Source: Sinonovacula constricta (taxonomy: Eukaryota > Mollusca > Bivalvia > Cardiida > Solecurtidae). Taken from it: 64,000 nucleotides of DNA. Shown here in pieces: positions 39,565 to 51,640 of the stretch (the stretch's first letter is position 1; each line of letters opens with the position of its first letter). The stretch lies in contig CM017563.1 of the NCBI GenBank assembly GCA_007844125.1, forward strand, positions 36,992,019 to 37,056,018. The letters run 5' to 3'. The position numbers were made by a program, and so were the translations under genes. The notes below the pieces were generated by a model. That model did not search any database. It saw only the letters and a program-made list of their open reading frames with translations, and had not been told where the DNA came from.

Positions 39565-39998
39565 TAAGTTATTCCTAAAGACTTAGTTTGACCTTCCTCT
39601 GCTCTAACTCTAGTCCTTGCTAACGTTTCATCAGATAACTGTAATTCCCTGAACTCGGTCTTGGTAATATTTAAGATTTTGCCCGGAACATTTAACTTCC
39701 TATACGGCCTATTTTCCCGTGAAATCTGAGCCCTTGTCTGTACAGCATTTAACACATCTCCTGGATCAGGAAATCTCGCCCCTTCTACATTTCCTAGCAC
39801 TAGGTCATATAATGGAGATTCCATACACAACGCCTCTACTGACCCTACAAAATATGGTGTATCTATATCGATCTTAGCTACGGGAAAACACCTTTCTGAA
39901 CCATCAACAAACTTACACCGCCTTTCCTTTCCTAAAAACTGATGTTCTAAAACGAACCTTTTATCTACTACTACACATGTAGCCCCTGTATCTCTCAT
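39486..39998 (-). CDS. Gmr1-like aspartic protease and linker
   Basis: The frame is open from directly after the gag stop (40,052) and in the same frame as gag, so it is normally read as part of a Gag-Pol fusion. The ATG at 39,998 lies just before the active site and is unlikely to be a true start. Retroviral-type aspartic protease: DTGA active site at residues 3-6 after that ATG, hydrophobic TCVVV following it, and a C-terminal LVLGNVEGAR turn at about 67-76. The last ~26 residues (after ...EEGQTK) are out of frame with the expected continuation. The integrase frame takes over at about 39,582, and re-reading one base (-1) would join them. No canonical slippery heptamer is visible, so a one-base loss (or a sequencing error) is the simplest explanation. 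Confidence 0.85.
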   Translation of the reverse strand: MRDTGATCVVVDKRFVLEHQFLGKERRCKFVDGSERCFPVAKIDIDTPYFVGSVEALCMESPLYDLVLGNVEGARFPDPGDVLNAVQTRAQISRENRPYRKLNVPGKILNITKTEFRELQLSDETLARTRVRAEEGQTKSLGITYCIGCMKPKIIGSRISWLFLRNVVSL

Positions 39999-40052
39999 AA
40001 CCTGAACTCTCTTTCCATTAACCTGTCCTCCTTTCGTCGGGCACTGGTTGTC

Positions 40053-41390
40053 TCAACATGCACCTAACTGTACAGAACTGTCCTCATCTGTAATGCAGCT
40101 AGAACTAGCTGTCCTCTTCATACCTCCAGGATTATACCCCCGGTATCTACTTCTACCTCTTGACCTCTGTGATCTTTGATTCCAACTACCTCTATCAGAA
40201 TTGTATCTCTGGACGTTCCCAGACTCCACTCTACCAAACTCCGATAACTCGCTATCATCTACTGTAGCTACCCTATGCTGAATACCACGTTTCTTACAAT
40301 CGGACGTCTTATGATCACCTTTGCAGTAACCACATCTAACCCGAGCAAAGTAAGTGTTACCTTCCCTTGAGGAACTCCCAAACTGTTTACGCATTATTTC
40401 TGACCTCTGATCTTTGACCACCTTAACATTCTCTCTACCCTCACTTAACACTACATTTCTACAACCACCCCGTGCTTCTGCAAATAAATCTGCCTGTATC
40501 GCCATTTCAGACCCATCTGTAATACGCTTCTCTTTCAAAAATAAATACATCTCTTTATTACTGATTGCTAACAACTGATCTCTCAATAAATAATCCACTA
40601 CTCCATCGTATGTCTTTGCTACACTACCTAACTCAAACCATTGTTCTAAATATCTCTTCGATCTACTTAAATACTGAACAAAAGTCTCACCTTTCTCCGG
40701 TCTTGCAGTCTTGAACCGTTTCTTAAACCCTTCTTCTGTCAACTCAAAACGTTTCAATAATGCAGCCTTCAGTATATCATAATCCAATGATTCTTCAGAC
40801 GGTAATCTGGAATACACATCTAAAGCCTTACCTTTTAACAGAGCACTAAGATGTAAACACCAATGCTTCTTTTCCCAGCCTTGTGCCTCAGCATATCTCT
40901 CAAACCTAGATAAATAACTATCCATATTATCTTTGTTTTCGTCAAACCATGGCAACTTAGGTCCCTTACCTCTTTCTTTTGCCGAAAGTGCCCCAATCTC
41001 TTTCTCCGCCAACTCCATCGCATGACGGTGTGGTATTTCTGCTAACCTAATTGACCTTTCATAATCTTCTGCTGCTCTCTGCCTTTCTAATTCTATTTTG
41101 TGTTTTTCTAATTCTAATCTTTGTTTCTCTAATTCTAATCTTTCTCTCTCCTTTTCTTCACTCTTTTCTCTTTCTTCTTTCTCCTGAAGTCTCCACTTTT
41201 CTCTTTCCTCTTTCTCTCTTTCTATTTTCTCTTTTTCCTTATCTCTTTCCTCAAATCTCTCTTTTCTCTCCTGTGCCTGAGTATCACGCACAAAGGTTTC
41301 TAACTCTTTGCCAGAGTAACCAAACTCCTTACCTATCATTATTAACTCTTGTGTACTAGACATGATTACAGCTGCTAATAAACTGCACAA
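40053..41390 (-). CDS. gag: Gmr1-like Gag with SCAN-like capsid and zinc knuckle
   Basis: 445 codons. A second Met at residue 10 (MSSTQELIM) may be the real start. Residues 38-120 are a highly charged Glu/Lys/Arg coiled coil. About 145-310 form the capsid: PKLPWFDENKDNMDSYLSRF, then an RFELTEEGF...ETFVQYLSRSKRYLEQW stretch and DYLLRDQLL, the pattern by which the vertebrate SCAN domain is recognised. The literature derives SCAN from Gmr1-type capsids. A single zinc knuckle, CGYCKGDHKTSDC (353-365), has the spacing CX2CX3HX4C, one residue shorter than the usual CX2CX4HX4C. An Arg/Ser-rich tail (400-420) would bind RNA. Gag assembles the cytoplasmic particle that packages element RNA. The frame ends in TGA (40,053-40,055), beyond which the same frame continues into protease. 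Confidence 0.92.
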   Translation of the reverse strand: MCSLLAAVIMSSTQELIMIGKEFGYSGKELETFVRDTQAQERKERFEERDKEKEKIEREKEEREKWRLQEKEEREKSEEKERERLELEKQRLELEKHKIELERQRAAEDYERSIRLAEIPHRHAMELAEKEIGALSAKERGKGPKLPWFDENKDNMDSYLSRFERYAEAQGWEKKHWCLHLSALLKGKALDVYSRLPSEESLDYDILKAALLKRFELTEEGFKKRFKTARPEKGETFVQYLSRSKRYLEQWFELGSVAKTYDGVVDYLLRDQLLAISNKEMYLFLKEKRITDGSEMAIQADLFAEARGGCRNVVLSEGRENVKVVKDQRSEIMRKQFGSSSREGNTYFARVRCGYCKGDHKTSDCKKRGIQHRVATVDDSELSEFGRVESGNVQRYNSDRGSWNQRSQRSRGRSRYRGYNPGGMKRTASSSCITDEDSSVQLGAC

Positions 41391-42077
41391 AATAATACTA
41401 GTACTAACTGGGCAACACTATTAATACTACACATAACACTACTACCTGATATGTTATGATAGTAAACCAAATATATATACATCACACCAACCCAGTAATC
41501 TAAAATCATAGTACAGATATAAGATATAATACCAATATAACCATGTACAACCACTATCTATGGAACACATCAACTATGTTTTACTTTGAGACATGAATTA
41601 AATGAATAGTTCACAGGTTAAATTTCCCCACACAATATGACCATGAAGACCATACACACACAAAAAATCATGTGTCACTAAGTGTTAACAGTTAAACAAT
41701 TTTAATTGTAACTTTAAAATAATTTAACTCTTAATATATCAAGGCCACTGCTAGACGGTTAAACCTACTGCACCCCTGTTGCAACTACCCTCAGCTTCCA
41801 TGCTTTACTATGAAATTTACAATAGATGGTACAGCGATGCTTTGCCTCATCATCGGGTAATGCAACTTTGACTTACCAATAGTGGTTTCCCTAAAGTCTT
41901 GGTGTCAGTAGACGAGATCCGCCATGCAGGGTTCGCCGTGACACTAAAACAAATTAAAGTAAAAACAATACTCTGTAATTAAAAAATAGTGAAAAAATTG
42001 CGAGGGATCTTTACAATATATTATGTAGTATGCATTTACCTATATTCTACTTTAGATCGTCATTCTTGGACATTATT
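41391..42077 (-). other. Leader (5' untranslated region) of the Gmr1-like element
   Basis: About 690 bp between primer site and gag. It holds no open frame of note and probably carries packaging signals, none of which I can identify. Confidence 0.6.
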
Positions 42078-42092
42078 CCACTTCTGACACCA
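42078..42092 (-). promoter_or_regulatory. Primer-binding site, tRNA-Leu type
   Basis: One base inside the 5' LTR the minus strand reads TGGTGTCAGAAGTGG. TGG pairs with the tRNA CCA end, and the rest fits the 3' acceptor/T-stem of leucine tRNAs ending ...CTGACACCA, as I recall them. Confidence 0.8.
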
Positions 42093-42093
42093 T

Positions 42094-43885
42094 TGTGACA
42101 AAATGGCCAAGAAGTGACTCACCAGGGTAGAATATAAAACACAAAAGACAATTTAAAATCAAATTATACTTTATATACAAAACAATATACATACAAGATA
42201 AAAGAAAATGATTTTAATACAATAGAAAAACAAAACCCCGCCGGCTTATATTAAGTCTGATAACTGTCCGCTGGTCTTAACTGTGCACTGTATCTATACT
42301 TCCTACACAACAAACAACACTTCTGATACACAATCCTTAGTATATGTGCTACGACATAGCTGTCCGATATGGTATCTGCTCGTGCAGCTCACTCCTGCGA
42401 CGAAACTGTCCAATATGGTATCTGCTCGTGCAGCTCACTCCTGCGACGAAACTGTCCAACATGGTATCTCCCTTGCCGTTCCCCACACAGAGTCTACCCC
42501 GTCGTACATGTAACGAATGCGTGGTACAAGTCGACCTTATATCGCTGTCCACCAATGGGCCTCTGCTTGTCTACGTCTAAGTACGGCTCTTTACTGGCCT
42601 ACCTACGGCTCTTCACTGGCCTAAATACGGCTCTTCCCTGGCCTAAATACGGCTACAAATGACAAATGACGTCAATTTACTTCTCAAAATCAAATATTTA
42701 GTGTGTTTCTACATAACATACAACACCTTTACCATATAACACGTGTTCCTACACAACCATTATAAATATCCCATGTGTTTCTTCATATCACTTAGACCAT
42801 ATCGATCATTTTGCATCATATTAGTGCATCTATGACATAGTAATGGTATATAAACCAATGGTATAATACCATCGTACTTGAACCATATGTCTGCTCTATG
42901 GTTTTACATAAGTGCCTTTAAACAGTGCATTTAAACAGTGCATAAGTCTCCCTCAACTATAAAACCAGACCTACTGTCAAACCTTCAACTTTACATTTAC
43001 CATTCTAGTGAAGTATCGAAATATTTATCCCATTTAGATTTAACCGAAAATAAATATGGCTTTCAAATCTTAATACATACATAGTCCTAACATTATCATA
43101 TAAACTTAGACTTAGAACCCTCGGCCTATAAAACATTAAAATGCTTTCAAAAATTGCCGATATGTCTAATGATCGTACACTTGTTTCCTTCAAAAAAACA
43201 ATTTAACGATCTACTAAATAGAATTACGCTGGCGACAATTAGATGTAAAAGTTAGTTGCCTATATTAAATGACTGTACACTTGTTTTCTTCAAGAAAACA
43301 ATACAACAATCTTACTAAATAATTAATTTAACAACAATTAATTCTGTAAAACGAAAAACTGCTTAAAACAAAAATGCGAAAAATAAAAAGTACTTACACA
43401 TATTCCGTAGTGTTATGGTACAGCATCATCAACGTCCCCTATCAACGCATCTCGATAACTGACACCAACACTTGGAGCGTACAGATATTTATACAAATAG
43501 ACAGCCCCGTAGCCTGACTTAATTCAAGAACCCCGAGAATTTGTAACCCGTGATTCCTCAGACTTCTCGTGAAAAACCAATTGCATACACCTTTAGTACG
43601 CCTCAGCTTTTTAAGATAAAAAAGGCCTAACGTAAATAAACTATGGGTTAACGTTTCAAGACCCTTTCAAAATGAATAAAAAACACTCTATTCATGTAAT
43701 TATAAAAACAACATAATTAGAACCTCTAAAAACCCTTTACACACCAAAAGGCAACAAAATAACCCTAAGGTTATCCCTATTTTACTAAAATCAAACTCTA
43801 CAGTATCTCTCTGGCCTACGTGACATAAGCCTCGTACACAAAATCATTATATAAAATAAGGCCACGACTATGTCATTTTGTGACA
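42094..43885 (-). repeat. 5' LTR of the Gmr1-like element
   Basis: 1,792 bp with the same TG...CA ends as its partner. Contains the 46-bp tandem unit (42,361-42,469) and one fewer 22-bp unit than the 3' LTR. As the 5' LTR it should carry the active promoter. Confidence 0.97.
43486..43493 (-). promoter_or_regulatory. Candidate TATA box in the 5' LTR
   Basis: TATAAATA on the minus strand about 390 bp into the LTR. An identical site occurs in the 3' LTR (36,308-36,315). It would put the RNA start near 43,455 and imply a short U3 and a very long R-U5. Not verified. Confidence 0.4.
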
Positions 43886-44850
43886 ACCTTGTCATTATTA
43901 GTTGGCTCTAATAATGATATAAAGTTTGAGTTAGCCGCCGGCTGAATTTTATATTGCATCTGTTCTTAATATGCACTTTATTAACTTAATTAGTGTAATA
44001 CAGGATAGGGAATCGTTTTTAGATGTTCTCGGCTGTTTTAGGTCTAAATTAGTTAGGAAACTCTGTTTCAGCACGGCGAGAAGTAATGAACCATCGAGAA
44101 TATGCTAGTCCAAATAATTATTTTAAATGTTTTCTTTTAGTTCAATTTAATTGATTCTTTCGGTTTTATTTCCGTGTACATAAAATAGTCACTTCCCGGT
44201 ATATTTGCTCATGTTCTCCTAATGTAAAGAATAAAATAAATAGACAAGAGACTATAAATCTCTTTTATGATCATTTCGATTTTATTGATTTTATTACAAT
44301 TCAGACGAAATCGGGTAATGAAGTTTTGAAATTCTTGAGATGGCAGCAAAATCAATTAGTTTTTAATGGTGGAATCCGTTTCTCCAAACTCGTTTCTGCA
44401 ATATACTTCCCTCAATGTTGATATTTGTTGCGACTTTCAAATCACATTACTTATTCCTTATACAATCAAATCGAGGAAGAAAAGTAACAGCGCGCTATAT
44501 CTTATTATAAGTTATATCTTAATTTGTTTCACTGATCATGTTGAAGGTATTATGATTTACATTTCCCATTAATTTTAATATCTTGTCTACATATCCCTTG
44601 CTTCTTTACGCCAATAAAACACGATGTATATAGTCTGTCGAGTATGGATGCAGAAGTTTGTCGCTTGCTTCTTTAAACGAACAAAATAAATTTGCATCAA
44701 GAGATATGCGAGTATTCTTTACATCCGTTTGCGCTTTGATTTATTCTAAAATGCACTATGTTAGAAATTATTTCGTCAAAACATTGAATTTTTTTAAATG
44801 TAAAAACGTATTACTTTTACGTAATATTTCGTATTTGCGTTAAACTTTGC
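43886..44850 (+). repeat. Family H copy, right part
   Basis: Begins with the right target duplication ACCTT (43,886-43,890) then GTCATTATTAGT, matching the paralog at 3269 onward (ATCATTATATGT). Further matches: TCTAAATTAGTTAGGAAACTC, CACTTCCCGGTATATT, GTCGAGTATGGATG and GCATCAAGAGATATGCG. No coding signal. Confidence 0.7.
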
Positions 44851-44954
44851 TGTGGGCATTTTTTAACAGGTATTTTGGTTCTTTTTCATTAACAGTTCTT
44901 ACTGCAATTTTGAGTACGATGCATTATTAGTTTAGTATTGAATTACATAACATC

Positions 44955-45028
44955 ACCCTTTCGGGGCGAGAACTTTCATTTGAGGTTTTCTATCTAACCT
45001 GCGGTGCGCAGGTGGTTCTTCCCAGACA
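44955..45028 (+). mobile_element. SINE family B, part left of the MITE
   Basis: CTATCTAACCTGCGGTGCGC, then GGTGGTTCTTCCCAG, is the reverse complement of the 'ctgggtagaaccacc' region of SINE B. The SINE resumes at 45,803 in the same orientation. Confidence 0.5.
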
Positions 45029-45030
45029 TA

Positions 45031-45800
45031 CTGTGAAAGCATTTTATTTCGTGGGGCATTTAATTTCGTGGAATTCGTGGGCAAGTCAATCCACGAATTT
45101 AAGTACCAACGATATAAAATCCCCTCGGACTTTCGAATGCTAGATTTACTTGTAAATCATGTCAACATATTTTTACTAAACAGGACATAAAGCTCAAACA
45201 AACTGACGATTTCACCACACTTTATTTACATTGTATTGACATAGAACGATAAAATATGTTTACGAACATAAGCCATTTAATCATAAAAAAACGATCTATG
45301 CTAAGTAATTTCATACTGTAATATATACATGAGCACTATAAACTTTATAGTTGTAGGGTGTTTACTCAAGGGTCTGTTTTGTGTCAGTTTGCATAGTACG
45401 CTAATTGGCGTTAATTGACAGTCAATGGCTTCGTTAAATTAGACCCTTAAAAGAACCCGCGCCCCTAACATCTTTATGAATATAATCCCTTAAATGACAC
45501 GCTAATTGACAGGTGTCATAAAAGTCGTCTGATGAGACTCGGCTGTGAAAACATTGAACGGCTGCCGTGGATCAATATCACCAGGCGTGAGGTAAGACAA
45601 TAGGCAGAGTCACTCGCTAATCCGTAGTTTCGCAATTGACCCTGTTTCAGTTTTAGGCCTCAGTTTCGCATCTGTCAAAAATCGAAGGTATTTTTTTTAT
45701 TTTCGTGGGTAGGGCAATCCACGAAATCAAGTACCCACGAATATGCCCGTTCTCTTCAAACAACGAAATTTCTGCCCCACGAAATAAAATGCTTTCACAG
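45031..45800. mobile_element. MITE with CTGTGAAAGC ends, 770 bp
   Basis: Terminal inverted repeats begin CTGTGAAAGCATTTTATTTC and continue TCGTGGGGCA, identical at both ends for nearly 30 bp. Further in, imperfect 'ccacgaaatcaagtacccacg' inverted blocks continue the palindrome. TA flanks both sides (45,029-45,030 and 45,801-45,802). No transposase frame. The flanks join into one SINE B body, so this element inserted into an existing SINE. Superfamily unknown; the TA duplication is compatible with Tc1/mariner-type mobilisation. Confidence 0.85.
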
Positions 45801-45802
45801 TA

Positions 45803-45885
45803 GGTCTGGGGCCTTTCTCCACCAAAAATTAGCTGGACGTCGCCAATATGGCCATAATTGTGTCGGTGCAGTGTAACTAAAAAAA
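45803..45885 (+). mobile_element. SINE family B, part right of the MITE
   Basis: GGTCTGGGGCCTTTCTCCACC-type sequence followed by AGCTGGACGTCGCCAATATG and GCCATAATTGTG. In the plus orientation this continues the SINE interrupted at 45,028. Confidence 0.55.
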
Positions 45886-46010
45886 CATAAGTAGCTAAAT
45901 TGTTCCTCTCAATCAAACATATTCTAGCGGTTTAATATCTTTAACGAGAGACAATTATTGAAATATTGTAAGTTCTAAGTATCAGACACAGTGCTATGTT
46001 ATAAGGACTT

Positions 46011-46345
46011 TTGTGCAGTCGAGCATGCCAAGACTTAACAATGATTATACTGCCCTTGATGTATGAAATACCTCACCTTTAATGCTTTATAATTTATTTG
46101 AGCGTCAAGTAGTAGCCATCGTTGCATTGCATTTCTAGAATCATTTTGGCTGCCATGTGAGAAAGTACCATAAAATAATTGCTTTTGAACTTTCTTTAAT
46201 CGTTGTCGTGTGAAAAAGAAATACCTAACAAAAATCTTTACACGGTTACGTATAATATGGATCTCTTGATTACTTGCAAACAGCAAAAAAGGTAATTTCA
46301 CGACCGGTCGGTCCAGTATGTTATCAAAGTAAAGACAATAATATG
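46011..46345 (+). repeat. Family C, copy 2, followed by a SINE A-like scrap
   Basis: GAGCATGCCAAGACTTAACA, CCTTGATGTATGAAATACC, TTGCATTGCATTTCTAG and TTGCTTTTGAAC match copies 1 and 3. At 46,297 it runs into TTTCACGACCGGTCGGTCCA, the central block of SINE A, as copy 3 also does. Confidence 0.65.
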
Positions 46346-47411
46346 TTTGTACGTATGTATGTAAGTGGTCACCACCTCGTCTTTGCATCCTAACTGATTA
46401 ACATTAAAACAATAGACTTTACATACTAAAAACAACCAGTAACAAACAATGTAGCTAAACGTCCTCATCGCGAAGAAACACAAAATGGTTTTACGAGCGA
46501 TTTTAATTTTGTTCATGAAAGAACAACTAATATCAGTAATCGAAAGAGTCATTTTTCGTGGTTGTTATTTTATTATTTGGCGTTTCTTGAATTCGGTATT
46601 AAGAAAAAGTTCTATAAAATCACAGCATAAAAGAAAGTTTATACTAGAATCAAGAAAGGGTAAAAAACACAAAAATCACGTTGCAATGGAGAGAATGAAG
46701 AGAATGAAAGCTTTTAATTCGTGAGTATTCGTGATGTCCGTCATACTGTTTAAATTGCAATTCTTTGAAAATATATAAGGTTTGGTTCTGCGAAAATCAA
46801 AATTCTAGAAGAAGAACCTAGATAAATTATCCCCACTCAGGGTTTATTAAAATTTAAGGAGCAAATACTTATAATCGTGAACGCATCTAATCAGCCTGAT
46901 AGGATACATGAAATAGAACGATTGATTAAATATATTTGGTGTTTTGAAATGACAACCACACTGCATAACTTTCTTTGTCGTGATGAGATAGAACAAAATA
47001 TTTAAGATCATTTGATTACCACAAAACATAAAATTGTCTGGGGGGAGACAATGCATCGAAATAAGTATGATTAGCTGTTCGAATGTTAAGATGAGATACT
47101 ATTAGGGTTTCATCGCAAGTGTTATTTATAAGCGACCAAACAATGAAAACTGGACAGTGTCTGCTTAAATTTCCATCAATGGCCGTTGTAATTTTTATAC
47201 CGATATGTTCGTTTCAACTTTTAACTTCCTTCTAATATGCTGACCAATGGAAAATATATTTGACGTACAGTATACAGATTATTTATGAAACTGTTAATGT
47301 CTTCTACTAATATTGAACATCATAAGCATTTAAAGTATATTTTTTGAAAGCACTTTATGCAGATATGATAAGCACACTACTGGAAGCTCTAATGCTGCCT
47401 GTCAACAACGT
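46346..47411. other. unannotated stretch
   Basis: No gene recognised. Short frames at 46,298-46,724 and 46,847-47,056 lack known motifs. Confidence 0.4.
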
Positions 47412-47533
47412 GGTTCAAATTTCCATTCAAAAGACAATATAATCAGGCATAATGCTGCTTCTATCGTTTTGGGGATACAAATCATATATAATATATATAA
47501 TATTATATTGTCTTTTGAATGGAAGTTTGAACC
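47412..47533. repeat. Inverted repeat, 32-bp arms, 58-nt loop
   Basis: GGTTCAAATTTCCATTCAAA at the left arm start pairs with the reverse complement at the right (47,502-47,533), with one mismatch over 32 bp. The loop is AT-rich (ATATATAATATATA). It could be a foldback transposon remnant or a hairpin RNA. I see no flanking duplication. Confidence 0.85.
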
Positions 47534-48180
47534 AGGCATTTGATCTTTACTTCACCGCATACACATATTATCAATCGTCATATCGCACATTTAGAGTGCA
47601 TGTTGACAATTATGCCAAATAATTCTTAGTGCACTTTACAGTAAAGCAAGGCCAGAATTGTATGCGCCCAGTTAGGCGAAATTATAGAAGGAATTTTCAA
47701 ATAACAACATTCAGTTTATGTATCATGACAAAAATGATTTTATCAAATATACTCCTAACAGCTGACGCTTTGCACGTAAAATGGACTTTAGAGTTGTTAT
47801 ATTGTTTTAGTTATTATTGTTACTCATTAAGAATGTGGATATTTCTCCTGGACGTTAAAAAGCAGTCAATGTTTGAGAAGCGATACAATGTCACTCAATT
47901 TCTGAAGGACCATGGAAGCAAAAATACAATGCCGGCATTTCTCGTGAGAATTTACTTAATTATAAGATAAGATCATAATTGTTTTCAAGAACAAAGAGTA
48001 AGGGATCTCAGTAAGCACTCAAGTCCTTTATTCAAAAACATTTTTATGTTGCAGCTTATTTTTTCAGTTACTATCGAAAACATTCTAGCAGTTAATGCAT
48101 CTTCAACAATTTACAATGTGTGAGATATTTTCACGTTTTGAGGATCAGACAAAGCAATAAATGTAATAAGATATTTTGCG
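47534..48180. other. unannotated stretch
   Basis: A 113-aa plus-strand frame (47,629-47,970) has no recognisable domain and no supporting context. Not called as a gene. Confidence 0.4.
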
Positions 48181-48655
48181 TATAATATGTAACCTTCATT
48201 GATACCTAAAATACTTCCGACTTATAGCTTTAGATTTTATTTAAGCATCAAACAGTAGACATCATTGCATTGACCTTCCCGAGTCATTTCAGCTGCCATG
48301 TGACAGACTTTCGTAATAGAATTGCCTTTGAACATGGATAAATAACATTAATGAGGCGATAAGTGTAATTACTACAACTACCAACCTGATAGCTTTAAGG
48401 GATACTTTTTTTCTATTTAACGGCTTTCGATTAACCTTTGCAATGTCAAGTAAAAGCACAGTAAAGTCGTTGCTAGTTATATGGTTCCCTTTGTAAGCCT
48501 TTGTAACTCCCATAGAGATAAAATTTTATTTCCACGACTGGTCGGTTCAGGATGTTATTCACAGTCAAGGCAGTATCTCATGTATTTGGACGCCGCCTCG
48601 CCTCTACATTAATTGATTATTGTTAAGACGATAGTCTCAAACACAAACAAATATA
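48181..48655 (+). repeat. Family C, copy 3, followed by SINE A 3' part
   Basis: TTTAAGCATCAAACAGTAGA, CCCGAGTCATTTCAGCTGCC and TAATGAGGCGATAAG match copy 1. From 48,528, TTTCCACGACTGGTCGGTTC, CACAGTCAAGGCAG and GGACGCCGCCTC follow the order of the SINE A 3' half. Confidence 0.65.
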
Positions 48656-51358
<2,703 letters not shown>

Positions 51359-51400
51359 CTATAAACAAACAATGGGCAGTTGGTGTTCGAAAGGCGAATA

Positions 51401-51640
51401 AGGGCTTGTCCTTGTTAGAGCTCTGTAAAACCGGTTTAAGCACCCCAGTCGGTCCATATTGCCGACTGACCGTTCCAAGGCGGTAACTGTCGGTTTTGCT
51501 CTTTTCGTTAAATGACTCATCACAAATTTGTTCTTACTTTTCGCCTGGCTTGCATGTGAAATACCTTTGTTCTGTGCCTTTTCGGAGTTTGGTATATGTC
51601 GCAATGCTCATAGGACTTTGTCATATATTCTTGTTTGTCC
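51401..51640 (+). repeat. Dispersed repeat family D, copy 4
   Basis: Best-preserved copy: GAGCTCTGTAAAACCGGTTT, AGTCGGTCCATATTGCCGAC, TTCCAAGGCGGTAACTGTCG, CATCACAAATTTGTTCTTAC and GCTCATAGGACTTTGTCAT. An 81-aa minus-strand frame here is partly shared with copies 1 and 2, but the frames shift between copies. Confidence 0.75.

Larger units (their letters stand above)
34898..43885 (-). mobile_element. Gmr1-like Ty3/gypsy LTR retrotransposon, 8,988 bp
   Basis: A complete element in minus orientation: 5' LTR 42,094-43,885, tRNA-Leu-type primer site, leader, gag, protease, integrase-RT-RNase H, polypurine tract and 3' LTR 34,898-36,707. It is flanked by the 5-bp duplication ACCTT (34,893-34,897 and 43,886-43,890). 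Within pol the integrase lies upstream of the reverse transcriptase, as in Ty1/copia. The RT and integrase sequences themselves are gypsy-like (GPY/F-type module, FLG and FRFKKMPFGL motifs). In the literature that combination defines the Gmr1 clade, first described in Atlantic cod. Near-identical LTRs mark a recent insertion. Two lesions (an in-frame TGA after gag and a -1 frame break before integrase) probably make it non-autonomous, unless recoding occurs. Confidence 0.95.

Noticed and set aside
39570..39600. Programmed -1 frameshift site
   Set aside because: No X XXY YYZ heptamer in the protease frame, and the position between protease and integrase is unusual for one. A small deletion is simpler, pending other copies.
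41051..41359. 102-codon hydrophobic frame on the plus strand, membrane-protein-like
   Set aside because: Antisense of the Glu/Lys-rich coiled coil of gag, which gives Phe/Leu/Ser-rich translations automatically.
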